Below are positions 38,121-47,772 of a stretch of 64,000 bases of DNA, piece after piece; position 1 is the first letter of the stretch, and every line of letters begins with the position of its first letter. The stretch lies in assembly GCF_000280055.1 (NCBI RefSeq), contig NZ_ALAB01000001.1, positions 62,001 to 126,000 on the forward strand, written 5' to 3'. A program made the position numbers and the translations under genes. A model generated the notes under the pieces. It had not been told where the DNA came from, searched no databases, and saw nothing but the letters and a program-made list of their open reading frames with translations. This DNA comes from Alishewanella aestuarii B11. GTDB taxonomy: Bacteria; Pseudomonadota; Gammaproteobacteria; Enterobacterales; Alteromonadaceae.

Positions 38121-41018
38121 ATCGGATGATCTGCTATGGGTAAGGTTAACAACTGCTCAACAGGCTGTGGCAGGCAGAATTCGGGCGCGGGTTTACCGAA
38201 CAGAAACCCTTGAAACAGGTCGCATTTTAGCCAGGAGAGCATCTTAAATTGTTCCGTGGTTTCCACGCCTTCTGCCACTACGGTTAGCTTTAGCGTTTTA
38301 GCCATACTGATAATGGTATCGACGATAGCGTAGTCGGTCTGGTCGCTCAGAAAATCACGGACAAAGGAGCGATCTATTTTCAGCACCTGGATCGGAACAT
38401 TTTTTAAGAAAGCCAAAGACGAATAGCCGGTACCAAAGTCATCCAGTGCAAAGCGGATCCCCTGTTGATGCAGTTGCTGTAGTTTTTGCCGTGTTTGTTC
38501 GACATCCGTCATTAGCATACTTTCGGTAATTTCAAACTCCAGGCGTGAAGCCTTGATGCCGGCAGTCCTAATTTGTAGTAGCGTTTTTTCGACAAAATCA
38601 GGTGTTTGTAATTGTCGTTTGCTGACATTAATGGCTATGGTCAGCTGAGGGTCGGTAAGGTGTTTAAGTGCGTTACAGGCTTCTGCCAGTATCCACTGGC
38701 CCAGTACGGTAATAAAGCCGGAAGTTTCAGCCACCGGTATAAAAAGCTCCGGACTGATCATACCGCGCTCAGGATGTTGCCAGCGCAACAGGGCTTCATA
38801 ACCGGTCAGCTTGCCTTTGTTATTGACCTTAGGCTGAAAGAACAATTTGAACTGCTGTTGGCTTAATGCCAGATGCATTTCCGATTCCAACTGTTGTCGC
38901 AACAAGCTGCGCTGCTGCATACCAGGTTCGAAGAAATACAGCTGGTTTCGTCCTTGCTCTTTCGAGTGGTACATTGCCAGATCAGCAGATGACATCAGTT
39001 CATCTATGGTTTTGTTACTGCTATTAAATAATACAATGCCGATACTGGCGGTAATCTGATATTGGCGGTTTTTCAGTAAAAAAGGTTCGCGGATCTGGGT
39101 CAGTAACTTAGCGGCCAGCTGCTGGGCGTCGACTGCAGCTTCATCTAAAGTCGCTTTATAGGTTGGTGCCAGCAGGATAAATTCGTCACCACCTGGCCGT
39201 GCCAGAGTATCGGTTTGGCGCAAACTATGTTGTAAACGTGTGGAAAGCTGTTGCAGTAACTCATCACCATAGGAATGTCCCAGCGTATCATTCAGGCGTT
39301 TAAAGTGATCGAGGTCGATTAAAGAGTAGCGCGGCATAAAAGCCGCTACGATCCGCTTCATGCTGGATGTCGGTGATCCGTTCCAGCAACAGACGACGAT
39401 TGGGTAACTGGGTAAGAGGGTCATAATAAGCCAGTTTGTAGATCCGCTGCTGGTCAGATTTACTGGCGCTGATATCATTAAAACAGGCAATATAATGGCT
39501 GATTTCACCGTCGCTGCCCGTAATGGCATTGATGATTATCTGTTCCGGATAGATTTCGCCATTTTTGCGTTTATTGTACAGCTCACCACTCCAAACACCT
39601 TGCTGATAAAGCTGTTGCCACATTTGCTGGTAAAACTGCTCATCATGAAGCCCTGAGCGTAATATCGCTGGCGTTTTACCGCAAACATCTTGCTCGCTGT
39701 AGCCGGTGATCTCGGTAAAGGCCGGATTAACTCGTACTATCCGCCGCTGGGCATCGGTAATCATAATGGCTTCGCGGGTATGAAATGCCAAGGCGTTAAG
39801 CTGTTCGGTTGCCTGGGTCAGCTTTTGTTCGGTGATATTGCGGGCGGCCAGCACAAAACGTGGTAATACCGAATCGCGGCTGGCGGGTTTTAATGAAGCT
39901 ATCACCTGAAACCATTGGATTTCACCGTTTAAATCTAGAGTGTACTGTTTGGGGCTGGATAGCCCCTTGTTGTTCCAGGCTTCCCGAATCGCCTGCTGGC
40001 CGGCAATGGCGGCGGATTCCGGCAAGACTTCAGCCATGGTCTTGCCGAGGAAGTGTTCAGGCTGGAACAGCAGCTGTTGGTTTTGCCCGGTATGAGCCTG
40101 ATAAAAACGACCGTTCAGGTCGACATCAAACAGTAAGTCCGGCACGGCATTCAGGGTGGCGGTCAGTTCTGCTGAGGAAAGACTGAGTTTGCGGAACGGC
40201 TCGGCCAGATTCTCATAAACCAGCGCGCGATACAAAAACAAGTAAGACAGTACCTTAAGCAAATGGCCGCTTAAGTTATATAGATCATTGGTATTCTGAT
40301 ATAGCGTAAAGAAAAACTCTGACAGTATAGTGGTGATCAGGGCGGCGATAAGCGCTGGCGCATGATAGGGGCGCGGTTGGTGCCGGAAATGCCAGATAAA
40401 ACCGAGACAAAGCAGACAAATGGCAATAACCAGATACTCGACCAAGATTTTAAAGGGCGTCAGGCCGGCACCGGGCTGATAGGTAGCTGGCACCGACTCC
40501 GGATAACCAATAAACCACAGGTGGCAAGCCAGCACCAGTAACGCGCTGCCACTAATTGCCAGCCAGAGCTGAAATCGCCGCGCAGCTTTATCCGCCTGGG
40601 GTAATAATACGTACAACAGGGCGCAGGCCACAACCAGGCGGGCGGCTAACCAAAAATTAATCGCTTTTGCCGGCGAATTCGCTGTGAAGTAGGCTGGCAT
40701 ACCTTCAAATGATAACAGATGCGCCAGGTCGAGCCAAAATACGGCAAAGAATGCGGCGGCCAGGACGACACTGCGCCGGCTTAGTTGGTAACGAGCCTGC
40801 TCACGTACCACAGTAAAAATCAGTGCGCTGATGGTGACAGCAATAATTTCCAGTGTCGTGTGCAGCGGCAAATAGTAATGGCTGGCAATACTGGGCAGGG
40901 TTGGTTGTAGCCACAGAGGTCCAAACGTCAAAGCGGTTAATGCCAGTAAAAACAACCCGAGTAATATTACGGAGCGCATGGGAAATGGCGACGAAGCGGT
41001 ATGATTACTGGCTGGCAT
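38117..41018 (-). pseudogene. Membrane MASE3-PAS-PAS-GGDEF-EAL protein, interrupted by a one-base frameshift
   Basis: Two overlapping frames (41018 to 39300 and 39529 to 38117) join into one 967-residue protein if one base is removed near 39319-39323. The N-terminal half has a MASE3-like membrane domain (about 15-270), two PAS domains and the start of GGDEF (LTQLPNRRLLLERI); the second continues IDLDHFKRLNDTLGHSYGDE, PGGDEF, and an EAL domain with EALLRW, ITESML and LDDFGTG intact. It would make and break cyclic di-GMP. The expected join reads ALLF-IDLDHF; the sequence has ALLFNRPRSL-stop. It could be a true mutation or an assembly error at a T3A2 run. First gene of the operon with the GspE fusion. 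Confidence 0.85.
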
Positions 41019-41048
41019 CAATAAGCTTAATTTGATTAATCTAATTTA

Positions 41049-41076
41049 AGAATACGCGCTTTTTGCTAAAACTCAA
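41049..41076 (-). promoter_or_regulatory. Candidate promoter for the GGDEF-EAL / GspE-fusion / MoxR operon
   Basis: On the minus strand, TTGAGT (41076-41071), 16 bases, and TATTCT (41054-41049) lie about 31 bases before the start codon. Downstream the leader is AT-rich with a GATTAATC palindrome. Confidence 0.45.
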
Positions 41077-41205
41077 TTGGCTTTGCATGACAGTTGATCC
41101 AGCACAAGCTTGCAGCTTGTTCAGGTTCTGCTAAGGTCAGAGCGGTACCTTATGCAAACTTTAGCAGCAGCCTCACCTGTCGGTGAGCAGAATCCGGAAA
41201 CTCAG

Positions 41206-41766
41206 ATGCGTAATGTCTTGCTTTTAATCCTCTCGCTGGTATTGGTTGCCTGTAGTCAACTGAATCAGGTCGCGGTGTACTCGGTCTCAGAAGCGCAGCT
41301 GGAGCAGGCGCTCCGGCAGCAAATTCCGCAATTAACCCGACAGGCTAATGTGGCCGGTATCCCGTTGAAAATGGCGGTAGAGCGGATGGCGGTGCAGATT
41401 GGCCCCGATAACTCTGATGTGGTGCGGATCGATACGGCGGCCAATGCCAGTTTAAATCTGTTTGGTTTAACCTATCCGGCCAGTCTGCAATTACAGGTAG
41501 AGGGGGTTCCTTACTATGATGCTGAGCAAAAGGCCGTGTTTGTGCGCTCAGTTAAGCTATTAAACTCAACGGTCGATGCGGCCGGCTACCGCGGCAACTT
41601 AACCCCGGTCAGCAATGAGTTATTGCAGCTGGTAAACCAGATGTTGGCGACGCAACCGGTATACCGGCTGGATACCGCTGATCCGGCTATCCGGATGTTA
41701 ACGGCACTGCCTTTTGATATGGCAGTACAGCGTGGCAAAATCGCCTTTATTCCCAAAAGCCGCTAA
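41206..41766 (+). CDS. YceB-like lipoprotein (DUF1439)
   Basis: This is a 186-residue outer-membrane-type lipoprotein: signal MRNVLLLILSLVLVAC with lipobox LVAC (Cys16) and a mature domain with the DUF1439 pattern (VSEAQLEQALRQQIPQL, VRIDTAANASLNLFG). The length equals E. coli YceB. I start at ATG 41206, since upstream TTG/ATG options would place charged residues before the signal. Function unknown. Confidence 0.82.
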   Translation: MRNVLLLILSLVLVACSQLNQVAVYSVSEAQLEQALRQQIPQLTRQANVAGIPLKMAVERMAVQIGPDNSDVVRIDTAANASLNLFGLTYPASLQLQVEGVPYYDAEQKAVFVRSVKLLNSTVDAAGYRGNLTPVSNELLQLVNQMLATQPVYRLDTADPAIRMLTALPFDMAVQRGKIAFIPKSR

Positions 41767-41772
41767 ATAAAG

Positions 41773-41813
41773 TGAGCGCTCAGCTTGCACAAAGGGGCGC
41801 TTTACACTAATAC
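41773..41813 (+). promoter_or_regulatory. Candidate promoter with upstream palindrome for the first propeller kinase
   Basis: TTGCAC (41785-41790), 17 bases, TAATAC (41808-41813). A 10-base perfect palindrome, TGAGCGCTCA (41773-41782), sits two bases before the -35 element and may bind a regulator. Confidence 0.5.
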
Positions 41814-41846
41814 TTTCGGATAGTTTTTCTTTAACAGATCCGAGTC

Positions 41847-44800
41847 GTGCAGTTATCGGTTGCTATCCGTTTAGGTCTTATACTTTGTCTGGCTGTGTAT
41901 AGTGCTGTGGCGCCAGCCAGCGCTGCAGAATCTGCTGAGCAGGATCCTGGTCGGGTATTCAGCCGCTTTATCCAATTGAGCGTGCCGGGGCGTACCCTGC
42001 CTGTCCCCACCACCATGACACAAGACCAGCAGGGATTTTTGTGGTTAGGCACCCAACATGGCCTGTACCGTTATGACGGTACCGATGTACTGGAGTTTAA
42101 AGCTAATCCGGCCCAAAGCGGTAGTTTGTCAGTCAGTTGGATTTCGGCGCTTGCCGCCGATCCGCAAGGTTGGCTCTGGGTGGGCACCCGCTACGGCGGA
42201 CTTAACCGTTTTGATCCTGCAACCGAATCCTTTAGCCGGGTAGATTTACCGGCGACAGTAGACTCCTCGTCTGCTGAAATAACTTCCCTGGTGTTTGATC
42301 ACTCGCAGCAGCTATGGCTGACGACTTACGGCGCCGGTTTGTTTAAGTGGCAGCAAGACCAGCTCCAGGCTGAACCCCTTCCGGCGGCTACCAGCGAGCT
42401 GGCTGTTAACTTTATTAATCATCTTTTTATTGATGCCAAGGGTGGGCAATGGCTGGCCATCGGCGAGGCGCCTATCCGCACCTATGGTCAACAGCAGGGT
42501 GGCGTCCTGTACCGCCCGGATCTGCAAAGTGCCTGGCGGGAAGTGACTTTTATTAATCAGAGTACGGCTAAAGTATCGGTCAGCCGGGTTAATCAGGGGA
42601 ATGATGGTCAACTTTGGGCCGCAACCTATGGTCAGGGACTTTATCAGTTTGACCCTGTCAGTGCGACCTTCCGACTGGCAGAACAACCCGTACAGCTGCA
42701 GCAGGCGCTGTTGTCTGATCTGCATTTGGAGCCAGACGGCGGCCTCTGGCTCAGTAGCTATAATGCAGACTCCCGCGGTGGGCTCTGGTATCGCGACCCG
42801 GCGGGCAACTGGTTACATTACCCCTTTCATGCTGAGTTTAGTGAGGGGCTGGCGCGGGCTGATTTGCTGGGCCTGTTTCAGGATCAGCAGGGCATTTTAT
42901 GGACCATCAGCCAGGGTGGTTTTCGCGGCTTAAGCCGTTTTGCCCGCACCATCCGGACCTTACCCAATGGCCAACTTAGCAGCGGTCTGTTGGCTGCGCC
43001 CAATGTTCTGAGCATTGACGCTGCGGCGGATGACAGTATCTGGCTGGCCAATCGCGAAGGTGGTGTGGCGCATTTTAATCCGGTTACTGCAACCTTACGT
43101 CACTGGTTGCTGCCGCAAGGACCCGAGCAACCGACCGTTGTGCAGGCGGTGCATCAGGACAGCGATGGTACTCTCTATGTCGGTACAGATCGTGGGCTTT
43201 ACCAATTACAGCCTGCAACTGCGGAGTGGCGTAAAATCGGTCTTCAGACCAGTGAAGATCCCTTTGTCAGATTACTATATCGTGATAGCCGGCAGAATCT
43301 GTGGATCGGCACCCGTGGTCAGGGGGTATTCCGGCTGAGTCCGTCACGGCAGCAGGTAGAGCATTACCGCCAGGGTGGTCAGCATAGCGCTCAAATCCGG
43401 TTCGAAGATGTAAACAACCTGGCTGAAGATTATCTGGGAGCGATCTGGATCGGTTCAACGGATCAGGGAGTTGCCCGTTATCAACCCGACACCGGCCAGG
43501 TAGACTATTGGCTGCAACACCCCGGTAGCCAGCACGGTTTGCAGCTCAATGGCATTCAACTGATTTTCGAAGAGCAGCAGCAATTATGGGTTCGTGCAGG
43601 CAATATTAATCATCTGGTATTGCGTGACAGCGATGATCCGGGCCGCATTCTTGGTTTCAAACCCTATTTAACAGCCGCGGATGACGATGATGCGTTACGC
43701 CAGGCCGCCAGGTTCCGTTTGCTCTACCGCTTACACTGGCTGGACGAACAGCAAACCTATCTTGAACTGAACGAAATGCATGGTATGCAAAGTACCACCT
43801 GGATTGGCGCCTGGGAAATTGTCGGGAATACTATTTACCGGGGCGGAGCACGGGGATTTGACTACTTTGATATCAGTAAGCTACCGAAGAAAGTAGCCTT
43901 AAATAAAGTTCAACTGACCGCACTTTCCTTATTCAATCAACCCGTGCGTGCCGGCTCCGCCGTGTTACCGCAGGCACTGGCCAGTCTGGATCTGCTGACC
44001 CTGACTTACGACCAGGATATGTTTGGGATCCGCTTTGCCTCGCCGGAATATAAACAGCAGCAGCAAATCCAGTATCGTTACCAGCTAAAGAACTTCGACC
44101 GGGACTGGATCCAAACCTCAGCGCAAAGCCCGATAGCGACCTATACCCGCCTGCCACCGGGCGATTATCTGTTTCAGGTGGCGGCACGCCTGCCCGGTGG
44201 CCAATGGACCGCGGCCACTGAACTGCCGGTGCGGGTATTGCCGCCCTGGTGGTTAACCTGGTGGTTTAAGCTGGGCATGTTATTGCTGTTAGTGCTGACG
44301 GTGATGATTGTATTGCGCTGGCGTTTGCAGCGTGAATATCAACTACGCCGGAAATTAGAGTTGCTGGTTGAGAAAAGAACGGCGCAGCTGGCAGAGCAGA
44401 ATCAGGCGCTGGAGTTGTCGTATCAGCGCTTGCAACAAACACAGCAGCAATTGATTACCCAGGAAAAAATGGCCTCGCTGGGTGGCCTGGTCGCCGGTGT
44501 CGCGCATGAAATCAATACCCCTTTAGGGATCTGTGTAACAGCCACCAGTCATCTGCAAACGGAGCAGGCCGAGATCGCGGCCGCCTTTGCTAACCGGACT
44601 ATGCTGCAAAGCCAGTTTAATCGCTTTATGCAACACCTGACCGAAGGCTTGAAAATTTTACAGGTCAATACTCAGCGTGCCGCCGATCTGGTTAACAGTT
44701 TTAAGCAGGTCTCTGTCGACCAGAGTCATGACAGTTATCGCGAGTTTGAGCTTTGTCAGTATCTTAGCGATGTTTTGCTGTCAGTGCGTTCCCGCCTGAA

Positions 44801-45218
44801 GCAACAACATTGCCAGCTATATTTTGATTGCCCGCAGCCGACTATCATGTTCTCAGATCCCGGCGCCATCGCTCAGGTGCTGACCAATCTGGTACTCAAT
44901 GCCCTGATCCACGGTCTGGATGGTCATCCGGCACCGCAGATCCGCTTACAGGTTGAGGATACCCCAAGTGAGGTGATGCTTCATTTTAGCGATAATGGCA
45001 AAGGGATGGCAGAAGAGGAGCTGAAACAGCTATTTGACCCATTCTTTACCACTAAGCGCCATCAGGGCGGTAGCGGCTTAGGTGCCCATATTGTCTATAA
45101 TCTGGTTACCGTGCGCTTGCAGGGGACTATTTCGGTGACTAGCCAGCCTGGTCGGGGGGTACATTATTTGTTGCGTCTTCCGAAGCGGGTCACAGCTGAA
45201 AAAAATCGGGGAGCCTGA
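41847..45218 (+). CDS. Two-component-regulator-propeller sensor histidine kinase
   Basis: This 1123-residue protein starts at GTG 41847 (signal peptide MQLSVAIRLGLILCLAVYSAVAPASA). About 700 residues of WLGTQHGLYRYDG-type Reg_prop repeats make two propellers, followed by a Y_Y_Y domain, one membrane helix (WWFKLGMLLLLVLTVMIVL, about 808-826), a coiled coil, HisKA-type H-box with His887 in [11 protein letters not shown], and a HATPase (NLVLNALIHG, DNGKGM, GGSGLGAHIV). No receiver or response regulator is adjacent. Such sensors often detect oligosaccharides, but the ligand here is unknown. The next gene is a paralogue. Confidence 0.92.
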   Translation: MQLSVAIRLGLILCLAVYSAVAPASAAESAEQDPGRVFSRFIQLSVPGRTLPVPTTMTQDQQGFLWLGTQHGLYRYDGTDVLEFKANPAQSGSLSVSWISALAADPQGWLWVGTRYGGLNRFDPATESFSRVDLPATVDSSSAEITSLVFDHSQQLWLTTYGAGLFKWQQDQLQAEPLPAATSELAVNFINHLFIDAKGGQWLAIGEAPIRTYGQQQGGVLYRPDLQSAWREVTFINQSTAKVSVSRVNQGNDGQLWAATYGQGLYQFDPVSATFRLAEQPVQLQQALLSDLHLEPDGGLWLSSYNADSRGGLWYRDPAGNWLHYPFHAEFSEGLARADLLGLFQDQQGILWTISQGGFRGLSRFARTIRTLPNGQLSSGLLAAPNVLSIDAAADDSIWLANREGGVAHFNPVTATLRHWLLPQGPEQPTVVQAVHQDSDGTLYVGTDRGLYQLQPATAEWRKIGLQTSEDPFVRLLYRDSRQNLWIGTRGQGVFRLSPSRQQVEHYRQGGQHSAQIRFEDVNNLAEDYLGAIWIGSTDQGVARYQPDTGQVDYWLQHPGSQHGLQLNGIQLIFEEQQQLWVRAGNINHLVLRDSDDPGRILGFKPYLTAADDDDALRQAARFRLLYRLHWLDEQQTYLELNEMHGMQSTTWIGAWEIVGNTIYRGGARGFDYFDISKLPKKVALNKVQLTALSLFNQPVRAGSAVLPQALASLDLLTLTYDQDMFGIRFASPEYKQQQQIQYRYQLKNFDRDWIQTSAQSPIATYTRLPPGDYLFQVAARLPGGQWTAATELPVRVLPPWWLTWWFKLGMLLLLVLTVMIVLRWRLQREYQLRRKLELLVEKRTAQLAEQNQALELSYQRLQQTQQQLITQEKMASLGGLVAGVAHEINTPLGICVTATSHLQTEQAEIAAAFANRTMLQSQFNRFMQHLTEGLKILQVNTQRAADLVNSFKQVSVDQSHDSYREFELCQYLSDVLLSVRSRLKQQHCQLYFDCPQPTIMFSDPGAIAQVLTNLVLNALIHGLDGHPAPQIRLQVEDTPSEVMLHFSDNGKGMAEEELKQLFDPFFTTKRHQGGSGLGAHIVYNLVTVRLQGTISVTSQPGRGVHYLLRLPKRVTAEKNRGA

Positions 45219-45226
45219 GCTCCCCG
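45207..45226 (-). terminator. Hairpin over the stop codon of the first propeller kinase
   Basis: CGGGGAGC (45207-45214) and GCTCCCCG (45219-45226) pair around CTGA, which includes the stop codon. On the plus strand there is no T tract; on the minus strand the stem is followed by T7, so it is a better terminator for antisense transcription. Confidence 0.5.
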
Positions 45227-45270
45227 TCAATGCAGGACAAATTTCACAACGACCAGAAAAATCCCTCTCT

Positions 45271-45325
45271 GGGTCTAGACCCTAAGTCAAAATCCGTTGA
45301 CCCACTCACTATAGCCGAATATTTT
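45271..45325 (+). promoter_or_regulatory. Intergenic palindrome and candidate promoter before the second propeller kinase
   Basis: GGGTCTAGACCC (45271-45282) is a perfect 12-base palindrome. It is followed by TTGACC (45297-45302), 17 bases, TATTTT (45320-45325). The rest of the 196-base gap is AT-rich; TGCAAA and TTTGCA (45331-45357) form another loose inverted repeat. Confidence 0.45.
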
Positions 45326-45414
45326 TTAAATGCAAACAATTATCATTAGTTTTTGCAAATTGTCTTTTTTGGATTAGCTGTAATACTAAATAATATCCAT
45401 TCGGGGAAGTCGCT

Positions 45415-47730
45415 ATGCCGTGCTGGTCGCCCGTTAAAGTCCTGCTGCTTTGGCTATTTTGTTTACAGGTAATGTTGCCGCTGGCTGCTAGTCCGCAGGC
45501 AGAACCTCATTTTGCCCGGATGCAACATCTGGCTGACACCCTTGCGCTGTCGCATCATGCGACGACAGTGGTGCAGGACCTGGATGGCTTTTTCTGGCTC
45601 GGCACCCAGCATGGCCTGTACCGGTTTGACGGCGCCGAGTTACGACAGTTTCGCGCCGATGCGCTGGATCCCGGGTCATTATCTGCAGATTGGATCACCG
45701 AATTGTTAGTCGATCGAGCCGGGAACCTGTGGATTGGCACCCGCTACGCCGGGTTAAATCGCTTTGATCCGCAAACTGAGCGGTTTGAACGGGTATCGGT
45801 GGCGGGTGAAACAGCCGCCAGCCGGTTAAATATCGCCCGGCTTTATTTAGATGGCACTGGTGAGCTTTGGGTCGCAGCCTACGGCGAAGGGTTGTTTCGC
45901 TGGTCTGATAGCCAGCAGCAGCTATTAGCTGTTGCGCTACCGGCAACGATTGACGGTGTTAGCACGGTCTATATCAACGATATTTTGCAGCAGGACGACA
46001 GTCTGTGGCTGGCGATAGGCAACGCTCCGTTACGCAGCAAAGCGCAGGCGACAGGCGGTTTGATCCGCTGGTCGCTAAGCCAGCAGCAGGGGGAAGCCTG
46101 GCAGCGCCAGAATAGCCCGTTAGATGTGGATTCTGTGACTTCCTTACTGCCGACAGCACAAGGCTTGCTAGTTGGCAGCTATGGTAGTGGTCTGTGGCAG
46201 ATAACGGCCGCAGGTCCGTTGGCATTGCAGCAGCCAGCAGAGCTGCAGGATGCTCAGATAACGGCGTTAAAACGCGATCAACAGGGGCTTTACTGGATCA
46301 GTTCTTATGATCAGGGGCTCTGGAGTTGGCAGCCGGAAACAGCGACCTGGCGGCACTACCGGGCGTACCCCGAGGTACCGGTGAGCTTGCGCAGTAATGC
46401 GATCCAAAGCCTGTATCTGGACCCACAGCAAAGCCTGTGGCTGATTACGCCCTCAGGTTTTGTCTTATTCAATCAGATCGCCCGCGAAGTCAGGATCCTG
46501 CCTGCGGGTTCTGATCCACAACTGTTGCCGGCGGCTAATGTGCTGGGGATCAGTGTGGTGGCTGACAATGTCTGGTTAGCTAACCGCGAAGCCGGCGTCG
46601 TGCGTTTTCATCCTGCCAGTGGCGAGTTGCAGCATTTTCCGTTACCCGAGCTGGAGAACGGTCCGACTCTGGCGCGGGCGATCTTAGCTGACAATGGTTG
46701 GGTTTGGGTGGGTACAGATCGAGGGTTGTTTAAACTAAATCCGGAGTCTGGCTACTGGCAACGTTATGAACTTGGGCCCGAACTGGCGGCCGATCTCAGT
46801 GTTGGCGTGATAATCAGCGACCGCCAGCAGCGGCTCTGGTTGGGTACCCGTGGTCAGGGCGTATTGCTGCTAAGCCCTGAGCGGCAATTACTGCGTCAAT
46901 TTGCCCAGGACACCGAGCCAGCCTTGCCGTTTAGCAGTGTCTCAACCCTGTTGTTTGACCAGCAAGACCGCCTCTGGGTTGGCTCGCCCGACAGTGGTTT
47001 ATGGCGCTGGGATGAACGCAGCGGGCGCACCTCTTACTGGCTGCAGCGTGGGGATAGTCAGCACGGGCTGCTGTTTAACAATATCCAGCTGTTATTTGAA
47101 GAGCAGCAGCGTATCTGGATCCGCGCCGGCAATCTGAATCACCGCTGGTTGGATAATGCTGAGCCAGGCAGCGCCGAATTTTTTTCCTATCAGCCGATGC
47201 AGGCTGACGATGCGCTGATTGCCGCGCCCTGGTTTCGTCTGATGTACCGCCAGCAGTGGTTGGCTGAGATGCAGAGTATGCTGGAACTGGGCGCCGGCCA
47301 TGGGATGCAGGAGGCGACCTGGATCGGGGCCTGGACGGTCGCTGACGGTTGGTTGTTTCGGGGCGGCAGTCAGGGGCTGGATATGTTCCGGCCACAGCAA
47401 TTGCCAGCCAGCCTGGCGCTCCCGCAAGTTCGTTTAACGTCTTTTACGTTGTTTAATCAACAGGTGCCAGTGGGTTCCGCCTTGTTGCCGCAGGCTATTC
47501 ATCGTCTGTCGTCTCTGACTCTGAAATATAAAGAAGATGTATTTAGCCTGCGTTTTGCCAGCCCGACCTTTTTATTGCCCTCACAACTGGAGTATCGCTA
47601 TCGCTTGCTGGGGTTTGATCGCGACTGGTTAATAGTCAGTAATCAGGAGCGCCTGGCGACCTATACCCGGTTGCCGCCTGGTGGCTATCAGTTTGAACTG
47701 GAGGTAAGGTTGCGTCAGGGCGAATGGTAA
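45415..47730 (+). CDS. Second propeller sensor, N-terminal (periplasmic) part, cut by in-frame TAA
   Basis: This 771-residue protein is a paralogue of the preceding kinase: signal peptide MPCWSPVKVLLLWLFCLQVMLPLAAS, Reg_prop repeats (WLGTQHGLYRFDG, LWIGTRYAGLNRFDP) and most of the Y_Y_Y domain. It ends at TAA 47728-47730 just after RLRQGEW, where the paralogue reads RLPGGQWTAATELPVRVLPPWW and continues. The same frame stays open beyond ([18 protein letters not shown]). Without the rest it would be a secreted sensor with no membrane anchor or kinase. Most likely a nonsense mutation. Confidence 0.88.
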   Translation: MPCWSPVKVLLLWLFCLQVMLPLAASPQAEPHFARMQHLADTLALSHHATTVVQDLDGFFWLGTQHGLYRFDGAELRQFRADALDPGSLSADWITELLVDRAGNLWIGTRYAGLNRFDPQTERFERVSVAGETAASRLNIARLYLDGTGELWVAAYGEGLFRWSDSQQQLLAVALPATIDGVSTVYINDILQQDDSLWLAIGNAPLRSKAQATGGLIRWSLSQQQGEAWQRQNSPLDVDSVTSLLPTAQGLLVGSYGSGLWQITAAGPLALQQPAELQDAQITALKRDQQGLYWISSYDQGLWSWQPETATWRHYRAYPEVPVSLRSNAIQSLYLDPQQSLWLITPSGFVLFNQIAREVRILPAGSDPQLLPAANVLGISVVADNVWLANREAGVVRFHPASGELQHFPLPELENGPTLARAILADNGWVWVGTDRGLFKLNPESGYWQRYELGPELAADLSVGVIISDRQQRLWLGTRGQGVLLLSPERQLLRQFAQDTEPALPFSSVSTLLFDQQDRLWVGSPDSGLWRWDERSGRTSYWLQRGDSQHGLLFNNIQLLFEEQQRIWIRAGNLNHRWLDNAEPGSAEFFSYQPMQADDALIAAPWFRLMYRQQWLAEMQSMLELGAGHGMQEATWIGAWTVADGWLFRGGSQGLDMFRPQQLPASLALPQVRLTSFTLFNQQVPVGSALLPQAIHRLSSLTLKYKEDVFSLRFASPTFLLPSQLEYRYRLLGFDRDWLIVSNQERLATYTRLPPGGYQFELEVRLRQGEW

Positions 47731-47772
47731 CCGGGTCCACGACTGGCGATCCGTATTCTGCCGCCCTGGTGG

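Noticed and set aside
39314-39326. Programmed ribosomal frameshift in the GGDEF gene
   Set aside because: No slippery heptamer or known +1 site; loss or assembly error is simpler.
45331-45363. Fur box before the second propeller kinase
   Set aside because: Only part of the AATTATCATTA pattern fits and the 19-base palindrome is not present.
47728-47730. Recoded stop (selenocysteine or readthrough)
   Set aside because: The codon is TAA, which is not used for selenocysteine, and no downstream stem next to it was seen; a mutation is simpler.
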